DNA of 64,000 nt from Burkholderiales bacterium Ga0077547 (GCA_001464195.1 LNEY01000028.1:69865-133864); one strand, 5' to 3'. Counted from the first letter of the stretch, positions 8,444 through 17,299 are shown. Notes: generated by a model from the sequence alone, not told the origin. Numbers and translations are program-made.

Positions 8444-9816
8444 AAAGGCACGTCCTTGCCGGCCGCTATGGCCCCGACGACCAACTGGTCATCCCCTTCA
8501 ACCCGGAAGAGCAGTTGACCAACCTGCAGTTGGTGGCCGGCGAGCGCAGGCTTGACCACGGCGTCGGAGCTGCGCTGACCAGCCTCAAAGCCCTCGGGGT
8601 CCGCCCGACCGAAATAGGCATCGACCTGGCCGTCGTCGCAGCCCACGTCCACGCTGCCGATACGCGCATCTCGCGTGCGGACGAGTCGCAGGATTCATGG
8701 ACGCGCGAGATCAGGCTGGTGATCCCTGTCCACGATCCGCAGCGCTGGTCGGCCGCCACGCCCACACTGACCACGCTGCTCAACTTTCTGACAGGCGACC
8801 GCTGGACGCTGCAGTTCCGGCCACGGCCGGAGCGTTTCGCCACCATCGCCGAGGCGAACACGGCGTCGCTCCTACAACCTCTCTTCACGGCGCTGAGCTT
8901 GTTCTCCGGAGGGCTGGACAGCCTTATCGGCGCCATCGACCTGCTTGAGGCCGGCGAGGAACCGCTGTTTGTGAGCCACTGGGGCGAGAGCTCTGTGAGC
9001 GATGCGCAGAACAAGCTATTCAGCGACCTCAAGAAGCGCTACCCGAAGCGGCCCTTCGACCGGGTCCGGGTCCGCATGGCGTTTCCCAAAGGGCTGGTCA
9101 AGGATGTGAAATCTGAGAACAGCACGCGCGGCCGATCTTTCCTGTTCATAGCGCTGGGTGCGCTGGCGGGGACCGGGCTTGGCGACAACTTCACGCTGCG
9201 GATTCCCGAAAACGGCTTCATCGCATTGAACGTGCCGCTCGACCCGCTGCGCCTCGGGTCCAACAGCACGCGCACGACGCACCCGTTCTACCTGGCCCGA
9301 TGGAACGACCTGCTCGCCGAACTCGGTGTCGCCGGCCGCGTCGAGAACCCCTACTGGCGTCAGACAAAAGGGGAAATGGCCGCCGCCTGTGCGAACGATG
9401 AGGCGCTGCGCGCGCTGGCGCCGGAATCCCTCTCTTGCGCCCATCCGTCCAGTGCACGATGGTTGGGCCTCCAAGGCAAGAGCACCGAGCATTGCGGCCA
9501 CTGCCTGCCCTGCCTCATCCGCCGCGCCGCGCTCAACCACGCCTGGGGCAAGGGTGTGGATCAGACCTCGTACACCCAAGCAGACCTGCACGCGCACGTC
9601 CTCGATACGGCGCAAGCCACGGGGCAGCAGGTGCGCTCGTTCCAGTACGCCATCGCCAGACTGGAATCGCACCCGGAGATCGCCAGCATCCTCGTACACA
9701 AGCCGGGGTCACTGGCGGACGTGGCGGGCGAGGTTGAGCCATGGACCGGCGTCTATCGCCGCGGTCTCGATGAAGTCGGCGCCCTCATCGACGGCGTGCG
9801 AACGGGCCCGAGCTGA
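8440..9816 (+). CDS. qatC: QatC, QueC-like protein of Qat defence system
   Basis: This is a 458-residue protein. An N-terminal domain of about 150 residues precedes a PP-loop ATP-pyrophosphatase domain with FSGGLDS at about 155-161. A Cys cluster, Cys333 with Cys352, Cys355 and Cys358 (HCGHCLPC), matches the zinc site of QueC, the 7-cyano-7-deazaguanine synthase. Both the nucleotide and zinc sites look intact. The extra N-terminal domain distinguishes it from housekeeping QueC (about 220-240 aa). No other queuosine genes are nearby, so a defence role within Qat is preferred. The chemistry carried out by QatC is not settled, as far as I know. It starts in a 4-base overlap with qatB. Confidence 0.9.
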   Translation: MKRHVLAGRYGPDDQLVIPFNPEEQLTNLQLVAGERRLDHGVGAALTSLKALGVRPTEIGIDLAVVAAHVHAADTRISRADESQDSWTREIRLVIPVHDPQRWSAATPTLTTLLNFLTGDRWTLQFRPRPERFATIAEANTASLLQPLFTALSLFSGGLDSLIGAIDLLEAGEEPLFVSHWGESSVSDAQNKLFSDLKKRYPKRPFDRVRVRMAFPKGLVKDVKSENSTRGRSFLFIALGALAGTGLGDNFTLRIPENGFIALNVPLDPLRLGSNSTRTTHPFYLARWNDLLAELGVAGRVENPYWRQTKGEMAAACANDEALRALAPESLSCAHPSSARWLGLQGKSTEHCGHCLPCLIRRAALNHAWGKGVDQTSYTQADLHAHVLDTAQATGQQVRSFQYAIARLESHPEIASILVHKPGSLADVAGEVEPWTGVYRRGLDEVGALIDGVRTGPS

Positions 9817-9829
9817 GCGCGGTTTGCAC

Positions 9830-10594
9830 ATGATCCCGACGAACGGCCTCATCGATTTCCACTGTCACCTGGACCTCTATCCCGACCACGCCGCCGCGGT
9901 GCGCGAGGCCGAGGCGGCTGGCGTATTCACGCTCGCGGTGACGACAACACCGAAAGCTTGGTTGCGGAACCATGAACTGACGCGCGATACGCGCCACGTC
10001 CGTGCCGCCCTGGGGCTGCACCCGCAGCTGGTTAGCAGCCGCGCGGACGAGATTGCGCTTTGGGAAACTCTGCTGCCGCAAACACGCTATGTCGGCGAGG
10101 TGGGCCTTGACGCCGGGCCGCGCTTCTACAAGTCGCTGGACCAGCAGAAGGATGTCTTCGCCCGCGTGCTACGAGCGTGCGCCAGGGCGGGCGGCAAGAT
10201 CATCACGGTCCACAGCGTCCGTACCGCCAAGGCCGTCCTTGATCACATCGAAGAGCACCTGCCGCAACGAACCAACCGCGTCGTGTTGCACTGGTTTACC
10301 GGATCCAAATCCGAAGCCGCGCGTGCGCTCGACATGGGCTGCTACTTTTCGATCAACGCCACGATGTTGAACAACGAGAAGGCGGCAGCTCTGGTGAGGT
10401 CACTCCCAGTTGGTCGAATCCTCACGGAGACGGACGGTCCATTCACCGAAGTTGATGGCCGGCCGTCGAAACCGATTGACGTGGCTGACACGGTACAAGC
10501 CCTTGCGAAACTGCTCGAATTCCCGGCAACGAGCCTAGCAAACGCGATGAGAGATAACCTTCGTCAAGTCCTCCAAGGCACAGACCTGCGATGA
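9830..10594 (+). CDS. qatD: QatD, TatD-like metal-dependent nuclease of Qat system
   Basis: This is a 254-residue TatD-family hydrolase, probably a metal-dependent DNase. The expected metal ligands are all visible: HCH at residues 11-13, Glu in VGEVGLD (about 90), His in TVHS (about 128), His in LHWFTG (about 154) and Asp in ETDGPF (about 202). The ATG at 9830 lies 13 bases after the qatC stop. The frame stays open upstream into qatC, but the protein similarity begins only at MIPTNGLIDFHCH. It closes the qatABCD operon. Length agrees with TatD proteins. Confidence 0.9.
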   Translation: MIPTNGLIDFHCHLDLYPDHAAAVREAEAAGVFTLAVTTTPKAWLRNHELTRDTRHVRAALGLHPQLVSSRADEIALWETLLPQTRYVGEVGLDAGPRFYKSLDQQKDVFARVLRACARAGGKIITVHSVRTAKAVLDHIEEHLPQRTNRVVLHWFTGSKSEAARALDMGCYFSINATMLNNEKAAALVRSLPVGRILTETDGPFTEVDGRPSKPIDVADTVQALAKLLEFPATSLANAMRDNLRQVLQGTDLR

Positions 10595-11130
10595 GGCGGC
10601 CGGAATCAATTAAGCGGCCGGAGTTGGCGTAGCCACGGCCGTCGCGACGGCAGAACTGCTGCGGGAGCCGTAGTTGTCAAGTGGATATCTTGCGGCCGGC
10701 TCAGATGTTAAGTGACCGCTGTGCGTTAACCACAGAAATGTCTGCATTTGGACTAATTCAGCCATTTCCTCGGTCACGCTACCCGTATCTGCGTGGCTGC
10801 GCAAAGCCACTGTCCCCAACTTGCTTTGTGGGACTCTTTCGGTGCCCACGGCGGCGATGCTGCTGATTCGTCGCCTCGGCGTCATTGGCTACTCTGACCT
10901 CGACGATCTTGTCGAGAAGCTGACGAAGGGGGCCGATGACGCCCGAAATACAGATCAACCGCATTGCCGCCGTGGTGCGGTCGAGATGGGCGCCGCTACG
11001 GGCTGATGCGCGAATTCCATTGATGGCAAACCCACATGGCACCGCCTGCGGTGGCTGGTCAAAATCCCGGCGCAGTGCACACCATTTGTGCGCTGGATTT
11101 GAAGGCGAGGACGCGCCGGAGGAAGTACCC
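10595..11130. other. Gene-free stretch beside the Qat operon, possible mobile-element relic
   Basis: No convincing gene is present in these 536 bases. Three copies of the octamer GCGGCCGG occur at 10596-10603, 10614-10621 and 10692-10699, the first two 18 bases apart. The segment 10675-10760 looks more AT-rich than its surroundings and unlike the neighbouring genes. Short frames on either strand (for example near 10821-11006) show no recognisable domain. Repeated short motifs at an end are typical of IS21-type elements, but no terminal inverted repeat or transposase remnant could be demonstrated, so the relic idea is inference. Confidence 0.4.
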
Positions 11131-11424
11131 ATGTCAACCATCACCACCGAACAGCTGCTGGCCGCTCGCATCGACGAGTTGCGCCATTGCACCTGGAACG
11201 ACAGCCGGCACATCTGCGTGCAGATCCAGGACGACGCCCCGGGCAAAACCTGGCTGCTGCTGGACGAACACACTTACGCCACGGTGTATGACGGCAAGCA
11301 GGGCCTGTGTGTGTTGTCGTTCTTCCACGACGAGGAGGCCAGCATCGTGTTCGGCGACCACGCCGAGGCGGTGCTGGACGGCTACGAAGTGCCGGTCGAT
11401 GCGCTGCGCGAGGTGGTGGGCTGA
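11131..11424 (+). CDS. Hypothetical protein (97 aa)
   Basis: I do not recognise this 97-residue acidic protein. There is no signal peptide or membrane segment. It has alternating strands (HICVQIQD, TWLLLDEHTYATVYD, LCVLSFFHDEE, ASIVFG) that suggest a small alpha/beta fold. The ATG at 11131 has GGAGGAA at 11118-11124, an excellent ribosome site, and codon use is like the core genome. It lies at the right-hand edge of the accessory island and is convergent with the lldD-like gene, ten bases away. Confidence 0.65.
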   Translation: MSTITTEQLLAARIDELRHCTWNDSRHICVQIQDDAPGKTWLLLDEHTYATVYDGKQGLCVLSFFHDEEASIVFGDHAEAVLDGYEVPVDALREVVG

Positions 11425-11433
11425 CGCCCTGAA

Positions 11434-12579
11434 TCAGTAGGTGCCGGGCAGCAGGATGTCTCGGCCCACTGTGCGCAGGTCGGTGTGTCCGCAGAACGCC
11501 ATCGTCAGGTCGAGCTCGTTGCGGATGATCTCCAGGCAGCGCGTCACGCCGGCCTCGCCCATCGCACCCAGGCCATAAAGAAAGCTGCGGCCGATCAGCG
11601 TGCCGCGTGCGCCCAGCGCCCAGGCCTTCAGCACATCCTGCCCGCTGCGGATGCCGCCGTCCATCCACACCTCGATGCGATGACCCACCGCATCAGCAAT
11701 CGTGGGCAGCGCGGCAATGGACGATGGCGCGCCATCGAGCTGGCGGCCGCCGTGGTTCGACACGATCAGCGCATCGGCGCCGCTGTCGGCCGCCAGGCGC
11801 GCATCTTCGGCGTCCATGATGCCCTTGAGGATCAGCTTGCCACCCCAGCGTTTCTTGACCCATTCGACATCGGCCCAGCTGAGTGCCGGATCGAACTGCT
11901 CGGCCGTCCAGGAGCTCAGCGACGACAGATCACCCACGCCCTGCGCATGGCCGACGATGTTGCCAAAGGTGCGTCGCTTCGTGCCCAGCATGCCCAGGCA
12001 CCAGCGCGGTTTGGTGGCGAGGTTGATCAGGTTGGCGATGGTGGGCTTGGGTGGGGCGCTCAGGCCGTTGTGGATGTCCTTGTGGCGCTGGCCCAGCACC
12101 TGCAGATCGAGTGTGAGCATCAGCGCGCTGCAGTTCGCGGCCCGTGCGCGTTCAATCAGCCGCTCGATGAAGCCGCGGTCCTTCATCACATACAACTGAA
12201 ACCAGAACGGCGCGGTGGTGTGTGCGGCGATGTCCTCGATCGAGCAGATGCTCATCGTGCTCAACGTGAACGGAACGCCAAATTTCTCGGCCGCGCGTGC
12301 CGCGAGGATTTCGCCGTCGGCATGCTGCATGCCGGTCATGCCGGTCGGCGCGATGGCGACAGGCATGGCGGCGTCGATGCCGATCATCTGCACCCGGGTG
12401 CTGCGCTTGGCGATGTCGACGGCCACGCGCTGCCGCAGCTGGATGCGCTGAAAGTCAGCCTCGTTGGCGCGATAGGTGCCTTCGGTCCACGAGCCTGAAT
12501 CGGCGTAGTCGTAGAACATCCGCGGCACCCGCTTCTTGGCGAGGTGGCGCAGTTCTTCGATGTGGGTGATGGGTGGCAT
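11434..12579 (-). CDS. lldD: FMN-dependent 2-hydroxyacid dehydrogenase, L-lactate dehydrogenase type
   Basis: This is a 381-residue member of the FMN-dependent alpha-hydroxy acid oxidase family, which oxidises L-lactate or related 2-hydroxy acids with electrons usually passed to the respiratory chain. The opening PRMFYDYADSGSWTEGTYR, IAPTGMTGMQH, and the catalytic SNHGGRQLDGAPS (His at about 276) and phosphate-binding DGGIRSGQDVLKA regions are all present. I use the ATG at 12579; a GTG four codons earlier is possible. L-lactate is the most likely substrate, but mandelate or glycolate types cannot be separated by eye. It lies on the same strand downstream of the exported haemoglobin, 68 bases away. 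Confidence 0.85.
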   Translation of the reverse strand: MPPITHIEELRHLAKKRVPRMFYDYADSGSWTEGTYRANEADFQRIQLRQRVAVDIAKRSTRVQMIGIDAAMPVAIAPTGMTGMQHADGEILAARAAEKFGVPFTLSTMSICSIEDIAAHTTAPFWFQLYVMKDRGFIERLIERARAANCSALMLTLDLQVLGQRHKDIHNGLSAPPKPTIANLINLATKPRWCLGMLGTKRRTFGNIVGHAQGVGDLSSLSSWTAEQFDPALSWADVEWVKKRWGGKLILKGIMDAEDARLAADSGADALIVSNHGGRQLDGAPSSIAALPTIADAVGHRIEVWMDGGIRSGQDVLKAWALGARGTLIGRSFLYGLGAMGEAGVTRCLEIIRNELDLTMAFCGHTDLRTVGRDILLPGTY

Positions 12580-12647
12580 CGGGTCGGGCACCGTGGAGGG
12601 CAGACCCGGATGCTAAACGTCGCCGCGATGCGCGGCGGTCGTGGATG

Positions 12648-13172
12648 TCAGGGCACGTTGATGATGTCGCGGTGCATGGGTGCCAGCTGCGCCAAGAGCC
12701 GGTTCTGCGTGCGGTAGGCGATGCCTTGCGCGTCCAGTGTCTGCTGCAGCACCTCGACGGTGGCGTTGAAGGTGGCCTTGTTGATGTCCATGCCGCTGTG
12801 TATCTTGCGCATGTCGTACTTGGCCTGCTTGCAGGGTCCGCCCGACACCTCGCAGAACTGAATCACCAACCGCTCCTGGTATTGCTTGGCGTCGATGTCG
12901 CGAAAGTACGGGCCGAGCTGGGGATCAGCCTCCAGCCGATGATGGAAATCGGCCGCGATCTTCACGAGGCCCTCGTGACCGCCGAGCGCCTGGTAGAGCG
13001 AATCGTCCGACGGTGCCACGGGGATGTAGCTGTCCACCACGGCAGGCGGTCGTTGCGGTGCGTCGGCGGCGCTGACCACGCCGCACGTCGCCAGGCTGCA
13101 CACGCATGTCGCGAGCAACCGCTTGCCCCAGGATCCTTGCAGCGCTGCTGCGTTCATCGATGAATGTTGCAT
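12648..13172 (-). CDS. Exported group 1 truncated haemoglobin
   Basis: This is a 174-residue protein with an N-terminal signal peptide (about residues 1-35, ending VVSAADA), so the globin is expected in the periplasm rather than the cytosol. The rest fits a group I truncated haemoglobin: LYQALGGHEGL, then a helix FHHRLEADPQLGPYF, and the proximal His in KIHSGMDI. The position that is normally Tyr B10 (the FY.R pattern) reads His here, which could alter ligand binding. Two Cys residues (in FCEVSGGPC) could form a disulfide in the periplasm. A GAGGGGG ribosome site supports the start. It sits 22 bases downstream of the DUF3034 gene and is probably co-transcribed with it. Confidence 0.85.
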   Translation of the reverse strand: MQHSSMNAAALQGSWGKRLLATCVCSLATCGVVSAADAPQRPPAVVDSYIPVAPSDDSLYQALGGHEGLVKIAADFHHRLEADPQLGPYFRDIDAKQYQERLVIQFCEVSGGPCKQAKYDMRKIHSGMDINKATFNATVEVLQQTLDAQGIAYRTQNRLLAQLAPMHRDIINVP

Positions 13173-13194
13173 GTCGTCCCCCTCTTCAGGCGAT

Positions 13195-14163
13195 TCAATA
13201 AGACAGTTGTGCCGACATGTACGCCCCGCGCTGGCGCTTCGGCGTCAGTGCCGGCACGATGTGACCGAGGTCGACATAGGCCAGCGTCAGCGAGAAGTTC
13301 TTGCCCGGCGTCCAGGCGATGAAGGCGTCTTTCCAGTCGTCTTCACGCAGGCCGTTGCCGAACGCCACGCGGTTCAGGTTGTCGGGCTTCATGCGGTATT
13401 CGATGCCGATGACCAGGTCCTTGCGCAAGGCCAGCGCCACTGACATCTCGGCCTGCAGGCGGTAGTTGTCCTGTCGGCTGCTGCCGAAGCCGAGCAGCCC
13501 GTTCTGGTTGGCGCGGGTGGCGCGCAGCGTGGTGTTGACGAGCACGCTCTGTGCAAGGAACAGCTTGGTCGCGCTCACATAGAAATCGGTGCCGTCGGTG
13601 TCTGCGCCCAGCGAGCGCAACACGGGCTTGAAGTTGCCGGCATCCAGATCCTTGTATTGGATGCCCAGGGCGAGCTGTGGCATGAAGTTGTCGCTGTCGA
13701 GCACGGCATCGCCTGCCACGCGCAGCTTCAGGCCCACGATGGTCTGCCGCAGCTTCAGGCCCGGAAAGCCCAGTGGAGCGATCGACTGCCCGGTGTCGAA
13801 TTCCTGGCGCGCCAGCGAGGCTTCCAGCCGGTCGCCCCAGCCGACGGCCACACCGTACACATTGAGCGCGTAATCCTGCACGACCGTGCGGGTGAAAAAG
13901 GCGCTGGCGCCGATGCCGCCATCGGTGGCGTAGCCCCCGGTCACGGCCCACGGGGTCAGACCGCCACCGGCCGCGCCGTCGATGCTGCTCACCCCTGAGG
14001 TCAGCAGCAGCTTGCCTTGGCGTCCAGGCACCACCTGGGGTGGTTGCGGGGCCGAGGCAGCGGGCTTGGCGCCGGGTTCGGGCACAGGCTGAGCGAGGGC
14101 GGGTGCACCGTGTAACAACGCGGCCAACGACAGTGCAAGTGCTGGGTAGGGCAAGCGGAGCAT
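13195..14163 (-). CDS. DUF3034 family outer-envelope protein
   Basis: This is a 322-residue protein with a signal peptide (residues 1 to about 25, ending APALAQ), a short Pro/Ala-rich linker, then GKLLLTSGVSSIDGAAGGGL, typical of the DUF3034 family. Many alternating hydrophobic strands and the terminal Tyr (SAQLSY) suggest an outer-membrane beta-barrel; the barrel is inference from strand pattern and the C-terminal aromatic. The ATG at 14163 is chosen because the signal peptide starts there; the frame is open much further upstream over dinB. It is the first gene of a probable unit with the exported haemoglobin and perhaps the lactate dehydrogenase. Confidence 0.8.
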   Translation of the reverse strand: MLRLPYPALALSLAALLHGAPALAQPVPEPGAKPAASAPQPPQVVPGRQGKLLLTSGVSSIDGAAGGGLTPWAVTGGYATDGGIGASAFFTRTVVQDYALNVYGVAVGWGDRLEASLARQEFDTGQSIAPLGFPGLKLRQTIVGLKLRVAGDAVLDSDNFMPQLALGIQYKDLDAGNFKPVLRSLGADTDGTDFYVSATKLFLAQSVLVNTTLRATRANQNGLLGFGSSRQDNYRLQAEMSVALALRKDLVIGIEYRMKPDNLNRVAFGNGLREDDWKDAFIAWTPGKNFSLTLAYVDLGHIVPALTPKRQRGAYMSAQLSY

Positions 14164-14213
14164 GGTTTGATGAGGGCTGAGGTGCGCAGACGCCAAGTGG
14201 TTGCTCTCATTGT

Positions 14214-15458
14214 TCAAACCATGCTGTCGTCCGATGCGCTGAAAAAGGGCAGATCGACCTGCCTGTTGTGAGCGTCGGGCACCGCATTCAGGCCCGCGCC
14301 CTGCCGGGTGGGCGCTGATGTCTGCGCCCATGAGATGGCGGCAAGAGGCACGAGGTTTGCCGCGCGCACCCCGATCAGTCGCAGCCGCTGCGACAGGTCC
14401 ACGCGTTTCAGGCAGGAGCCCGCGGCCTGCCGGATGGCCCGCGCATCGGCGATGGGTGCGGGCAGCGTCACATCGCGCGACACCCGCTTGAAGTCGTCGA
14501 AGCGCAGCTTGATGCCCAGCGTCTGCGCGGCATAACCCTTGCGCTGCAGATCGCCGGCCAGTCGCTCGCACAGGCGAGTGAAGAGCTCGGACAGCGTGCT
14601 GCGGTCATGCACTGCGTGCAGGTCGCGCTCGAAGGTCGTCTCGCGGCTGATGGACTTGGGCTCGCTGTGGGTAACGATCGCCCGCTCGTCGTGGCCGTGG
14701 GCTGCCGCATGCAGCCAGGCACCGTAGCTGCGCCCGAAGTTCGCCAGCAACCACTGCGGATCGGCTGCGGCCACGTCGCCGATGGTGTGCAGTCCGAAGC
14801 CAGCGAGCTTCTCGGCTGCCTTGGGCCCGATGCCGTTGACTTGGCGCGCGGCCAGCGGCCAGATGCGTGTGCGGAGGTCGGCTTCGGTGAGCAGCGTGAG
14901 CCCATCCGGCTTGTCGAGTTCGGAGCCGATCTTGGCCAGCAGCTTGTTCGGCGCCACCGCGATCGAGCAGCGCAGGCCGGTGGCCTCGAACACCGCGTCC
15001 TTCAAGGCCCGTGCCACCGCAGCGCCGGCATCGGCTTGTGCGCCGGGCAGGTCCGTCAGGTCGATGTAAATCTCGTCGATGCCGCGGTCTTCGATCTCAG
15101 GGGCGATGCGCCGCACCGCCTCCTTGAAGCGGTGCGAGTACAGGCGGTACTCGTCAAAGTCGACCGGCAGCAGCACGGCATCAGGCGCCAGCCGAGCTGC
15201 CTTCATCATGCCCATGGCCGAATGAACGCCGAGCGCGCGGGCTTCGTAGGTGCAGGTGGTGACGACGCCGCGGCCGGCGTAGTGGCGCAGCGTGGCGTAG
15301 CGGCGGGTGCCATCGGGCTGCAGAACCGGCTGCCGATCACGTCCACCACCGATCACCACCGCCTGGCCACGCAGATCCGGGTAGCGCAGCAGTTCGACCG
15401 ACGCGTAGAAGGCGTCCATGTCGAGGTGGGCGATCAGACGGTGTGACGCGTTGGACAT
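14214..15458 (-). CDS. dinB: DNA polymerase IV (Y-family)
   Basis: This is a 414-residue Y-family translesion polymerase. The catalytic acidic motifs are HLDMDAFYASVE near residue 10 and RGIDEIYIDLTDL near 110; the usual Ser-Ile-Asp-Glu-Ala-Tyr is changed to GIDEIY, but the Asp-Glu pair is kept. Helix-hairpin-helix (VNGIGPKAAEKL) and little-finger regions follow. The start at MSNASHRLIAHLDMD fits the family. A C-terminal tail ending QVDLPFF resembles the beta-clamp-binding motif QxxLF. No LexA box was seen upstream. It is convergent with nothing and divergent from the HEMVH peptidase gene. Confidence 0.95.
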   Translation of the reverse strand: MSNASHRLIAHLDMDAFYASVELLRYPDLRGQAVVIGGGRDRQPVLQPDGTRRYATLRHYAGRGVVTTCTYEARALGVHSAMGMMKAARLAPDAVLLPVDFDEYRLYSHRFKEAVRRIAPEIEDRGIDEIYIDLTDLPGAQADAGAAVARALKDAVFEATGLRCSIAVAPNKLLAKIGSELDKPDGLTLLTEADLRTRIWPLAARQVNGIGPKAAEKLAGFGLHTIGDVAAADPQWLLANFGRSYGAWLHAAAHGHDERAIVTHSEPKSISRETTFERDLHAVHDRSTLSELFTRLCERLAGDLQRKGYAAQTLGIKLRFDDFKRVSRDVTLPAPIADARAIRQAAGSCLKRVDLSQRLRLIGVRAANLVPLAAISWAQTSAPTRQGAGLNAVPDAHNRQVDLPFFSASDDSMV

Positions 15459-15568
15459 GCTCTCGATTTTGATTGGCGCGTCGGCGCATGGCGGCCCGGC
15501 AGGCCCATCGCATTGCCGGTAAGGTATCGGCCTGAGATGCGACAGCAAGCTTCCCCCTGAAATCGACA

Positions 15569-16531
15569 ATGAATCCACCACCACTGGCTGCGTTGTCGCG
15601 GCGCGCGCTGCTCCTGGGGCTGTCGCGTGCCGGCGGCGCTGCGCTGATGCTGGGCGTATCGCCCAGCGCATGGGCGCTCGAACGAGCGGCTGCGGCGAAT
15701 GCGCAGCCCGACATCGAGACATTGCGTGTGCTGCGCTCGCGCATCGAACTGCAGTTCGCGCCCGGCTTCAGCCCTGCCGTGCAGGCAGCGGCGCGCACCT
15801 GGGCGATCACGTCTGCCGATGCCGTGGCGCGCTATTTCGGGCGCTTTCCGGTGCCGAAGGTCGAACTGTTGCTGGTGCCGGAAGCGGGCAGCGGTGTGCG
15901 CACCGGCGTGACCTATGCCGAGCCGTCGCTGCTGATGCGCATCCGCCTGGGCCGCGACACCACCGAGGCGCAGTTTCTCGACGACTGGGTACTGGTCCAC
16001 GAGATGGTGCATCTGGCCATTCCGCGTGTTCCTCGCGCGCAGAACTGGTTGCACGAAGGCGTGGCAACCTACGTCGAAAGCGTGGCCAGAGCGCGCGTCG
16101 GGCTGGTCAGTGCCGAGACGGTGTGGCGCGAGTGGGCCAAGGCGATGCCGCAGGGCCAGCCGCAGGCCGGCGACGCCGGGCTCGACCACACGCCGACCTG
16201 GGGCCGCACTTACTGGGGCGGCGCGATGTTCTGTCTGCTGGCCGACGTGGAATTGCTCAAGCGCAGCCAGTTGCGCACCGGGCTGCAGCAGGCGCTGCAA
16301 GGCGTGCTGGCAGCCGGTGGACAGTACGGTGTGCCGTGGACGGTGGAGCGCATCCTTTCCACGGCCGATGCGGCCGTGGGCCAGACGGTGCTGACCGAGC
16401 TGTACGGCCGCATGAAGGATTCGGCCGAGCCGGTGGACTTGGCCGGCCTGTGGCGCGACCTCGGCACCGCCGGTGGAACGCTGGACGACCAAGCGCCGCT
16501 GGCTCACGTGCGCCGTGCCATCCTGGTCTGA
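15569..16531 (+). CDS. Exported HExxH metallopeptidase-like protein
   Basis: This is a 320-residue protein with a twin-arginine-like N-terminus (SRRALLLGLSRAGGAALML) followed by an Ala-rich cleavage region, so it is probably exported. A gluzincin-type zinc site is visible: HEMVH at about 144-148 and, 14 residues on, WLHEGVATYVE with Glu at about 163. The central region resembles the M1/DUF2268-like peptidase-MA fold. I cannot name a closer family. It is divergent from dinB and followed 42 bases later by yfcG on the same strand. Substrate and role are unknown. Confidence 0.75.
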   Translation: MNPPPLAALSRRALLLGLSRAGGAALMLGVSPSAWALERAAAANAQPDIETLRVLRSRIELQFAPGFSPAVQAAARTWAITSADAVARYFGRFPVPKVELLLVPEAGSGVRTGVTYAEPSLLMRIRLGRDTTEAQFLDDWVLVHEMVHLAIPRVPRAQNWLHEGVATYVESVARARVGLVSAETVWREWAKAMPQGQPQAGDAGLDHTPTWGRTYWGGAMFCLLADVELLKRSQLRTGLQQALQGVLAAGGQYGVPWTVERILSTADAAVGQTVLTELYGRMKDSAEPVDLAGLWRDLGTAGGTLDDQAPLAHVRRAILV

Positions 16532-16573
16532 GACCGCTCAAACACTTGACTTCATCCTCGACGGAGCCCTACC

Positions 16574-17293
16574 GTGATCGATCTCTACTACTGGACCACC
16601 CCGAACGGGCACAAGATCACCCTGTGTCTGGAAGAACTGGCGTTGCCCTACCGCATCGTGCCGGTGAACATCGGACGCGGCGAGCAGTTCCAGCCCGACT
16701 TCCTGCGGATTGCGCCGAACAACCGCATTCCGGCCATCGTCGACACCGAACCGGCTGACGGCGGCGAGCCGCTGTCGGTGTTCGAGTCGGGCGCCATCTT
16801 GCTGTACCTGGCCGAGAAAACGCACCGCCTCATGCCACAAGACCTGCGCGGCCGCCAGTTGGCGTTGCAATGGCTGTTCTGGCAGATGGGCGGCCTGGGG
16901 CCGATGGCCGGACAGAACCACCATTTCGGTCAGTACGCGCCGGAGAAGCTGCCGTACGCGATCGACCGCTATGTGAAGGAAACCGCGCGCCTGTATGCGG
17001 TGCTCGACAGGCACCTGGGTGACATGGCGCGCGCGGGCCACGACTACATCGCAGGCGAGTATTCGATCGCCGACATGGCGTGCTACCCGTGGGTGGTGCC
17101 GCATGAGCGGCAGCAGCAGAAGCTGAGCGACTTCACGCACCTCGCTGCGTGGTTCGAGCGCATCCGCAACCGCCCCAGCACCGAGCGGGCGTATGCCCGA
17201 GCGCATGAGGTCAACGCCGTACCGGTGGTCGATGACGCCTCGCGCAAGGTGCTGTTTGGCCAGGACGCGTCGACCATCCGGCCTGCACCCTGA
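16574..17293 (+). CDS. yfcG: YfcG-type glutathione transferase / disulfide-bond oxidoreductase
   Basis: This is a 239-residue nu-class glutathione S-transferase. The N-terminal MIDLYYWTTPNGHKITL matches E. coli YfcG closely, including the Thr-Pro-Asn used to bind glutathione in place of a catalytic Tyr or Cys. Other shared segments are ESGAILLYLAEKT, LQWLFWQMGGLGPM and GQNHHF. YfcG has strong disulfide-bond reductase activity with glutathione. The protein is full length and no key residue is missing. The start is supported by its match to the family's first residue. Confidence 0.92.
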   Translation: MIDLYYWTTPNGHKITLCLEELALPYRIVPVNIGRGEQFQPDFLRIAPNNRIPAIVDTEPADGGEPLSVFESGAILLYLAEKTHRLMPQDLRGRQLALQWLFWQMGGLGPMAGQNHHFGQYAPEKLPYAIDRYVKETARLYAVLDRHLGDMARAGHDYIAGEYSIADMACYPWVVPHERQQQKLSDFTHLAAWFERIRNRPSTERAYARAHEVNAVPVVDDASRKVLFGQDASTIRPAP

Positions 17294-17299
17294 CGGCCA

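Noticed and set aside
5594-11130. A wholly new defence system
   Set aside because: The four genes match the already described Qat system, and no additional neighbouring gene looked like a new component.
15459-15568. A LexA-type box upstream of dinB
   Set aside because: The nearest match, CTGAGATGCGACAG, has the wrong spacing and lacks the CTGT arm.
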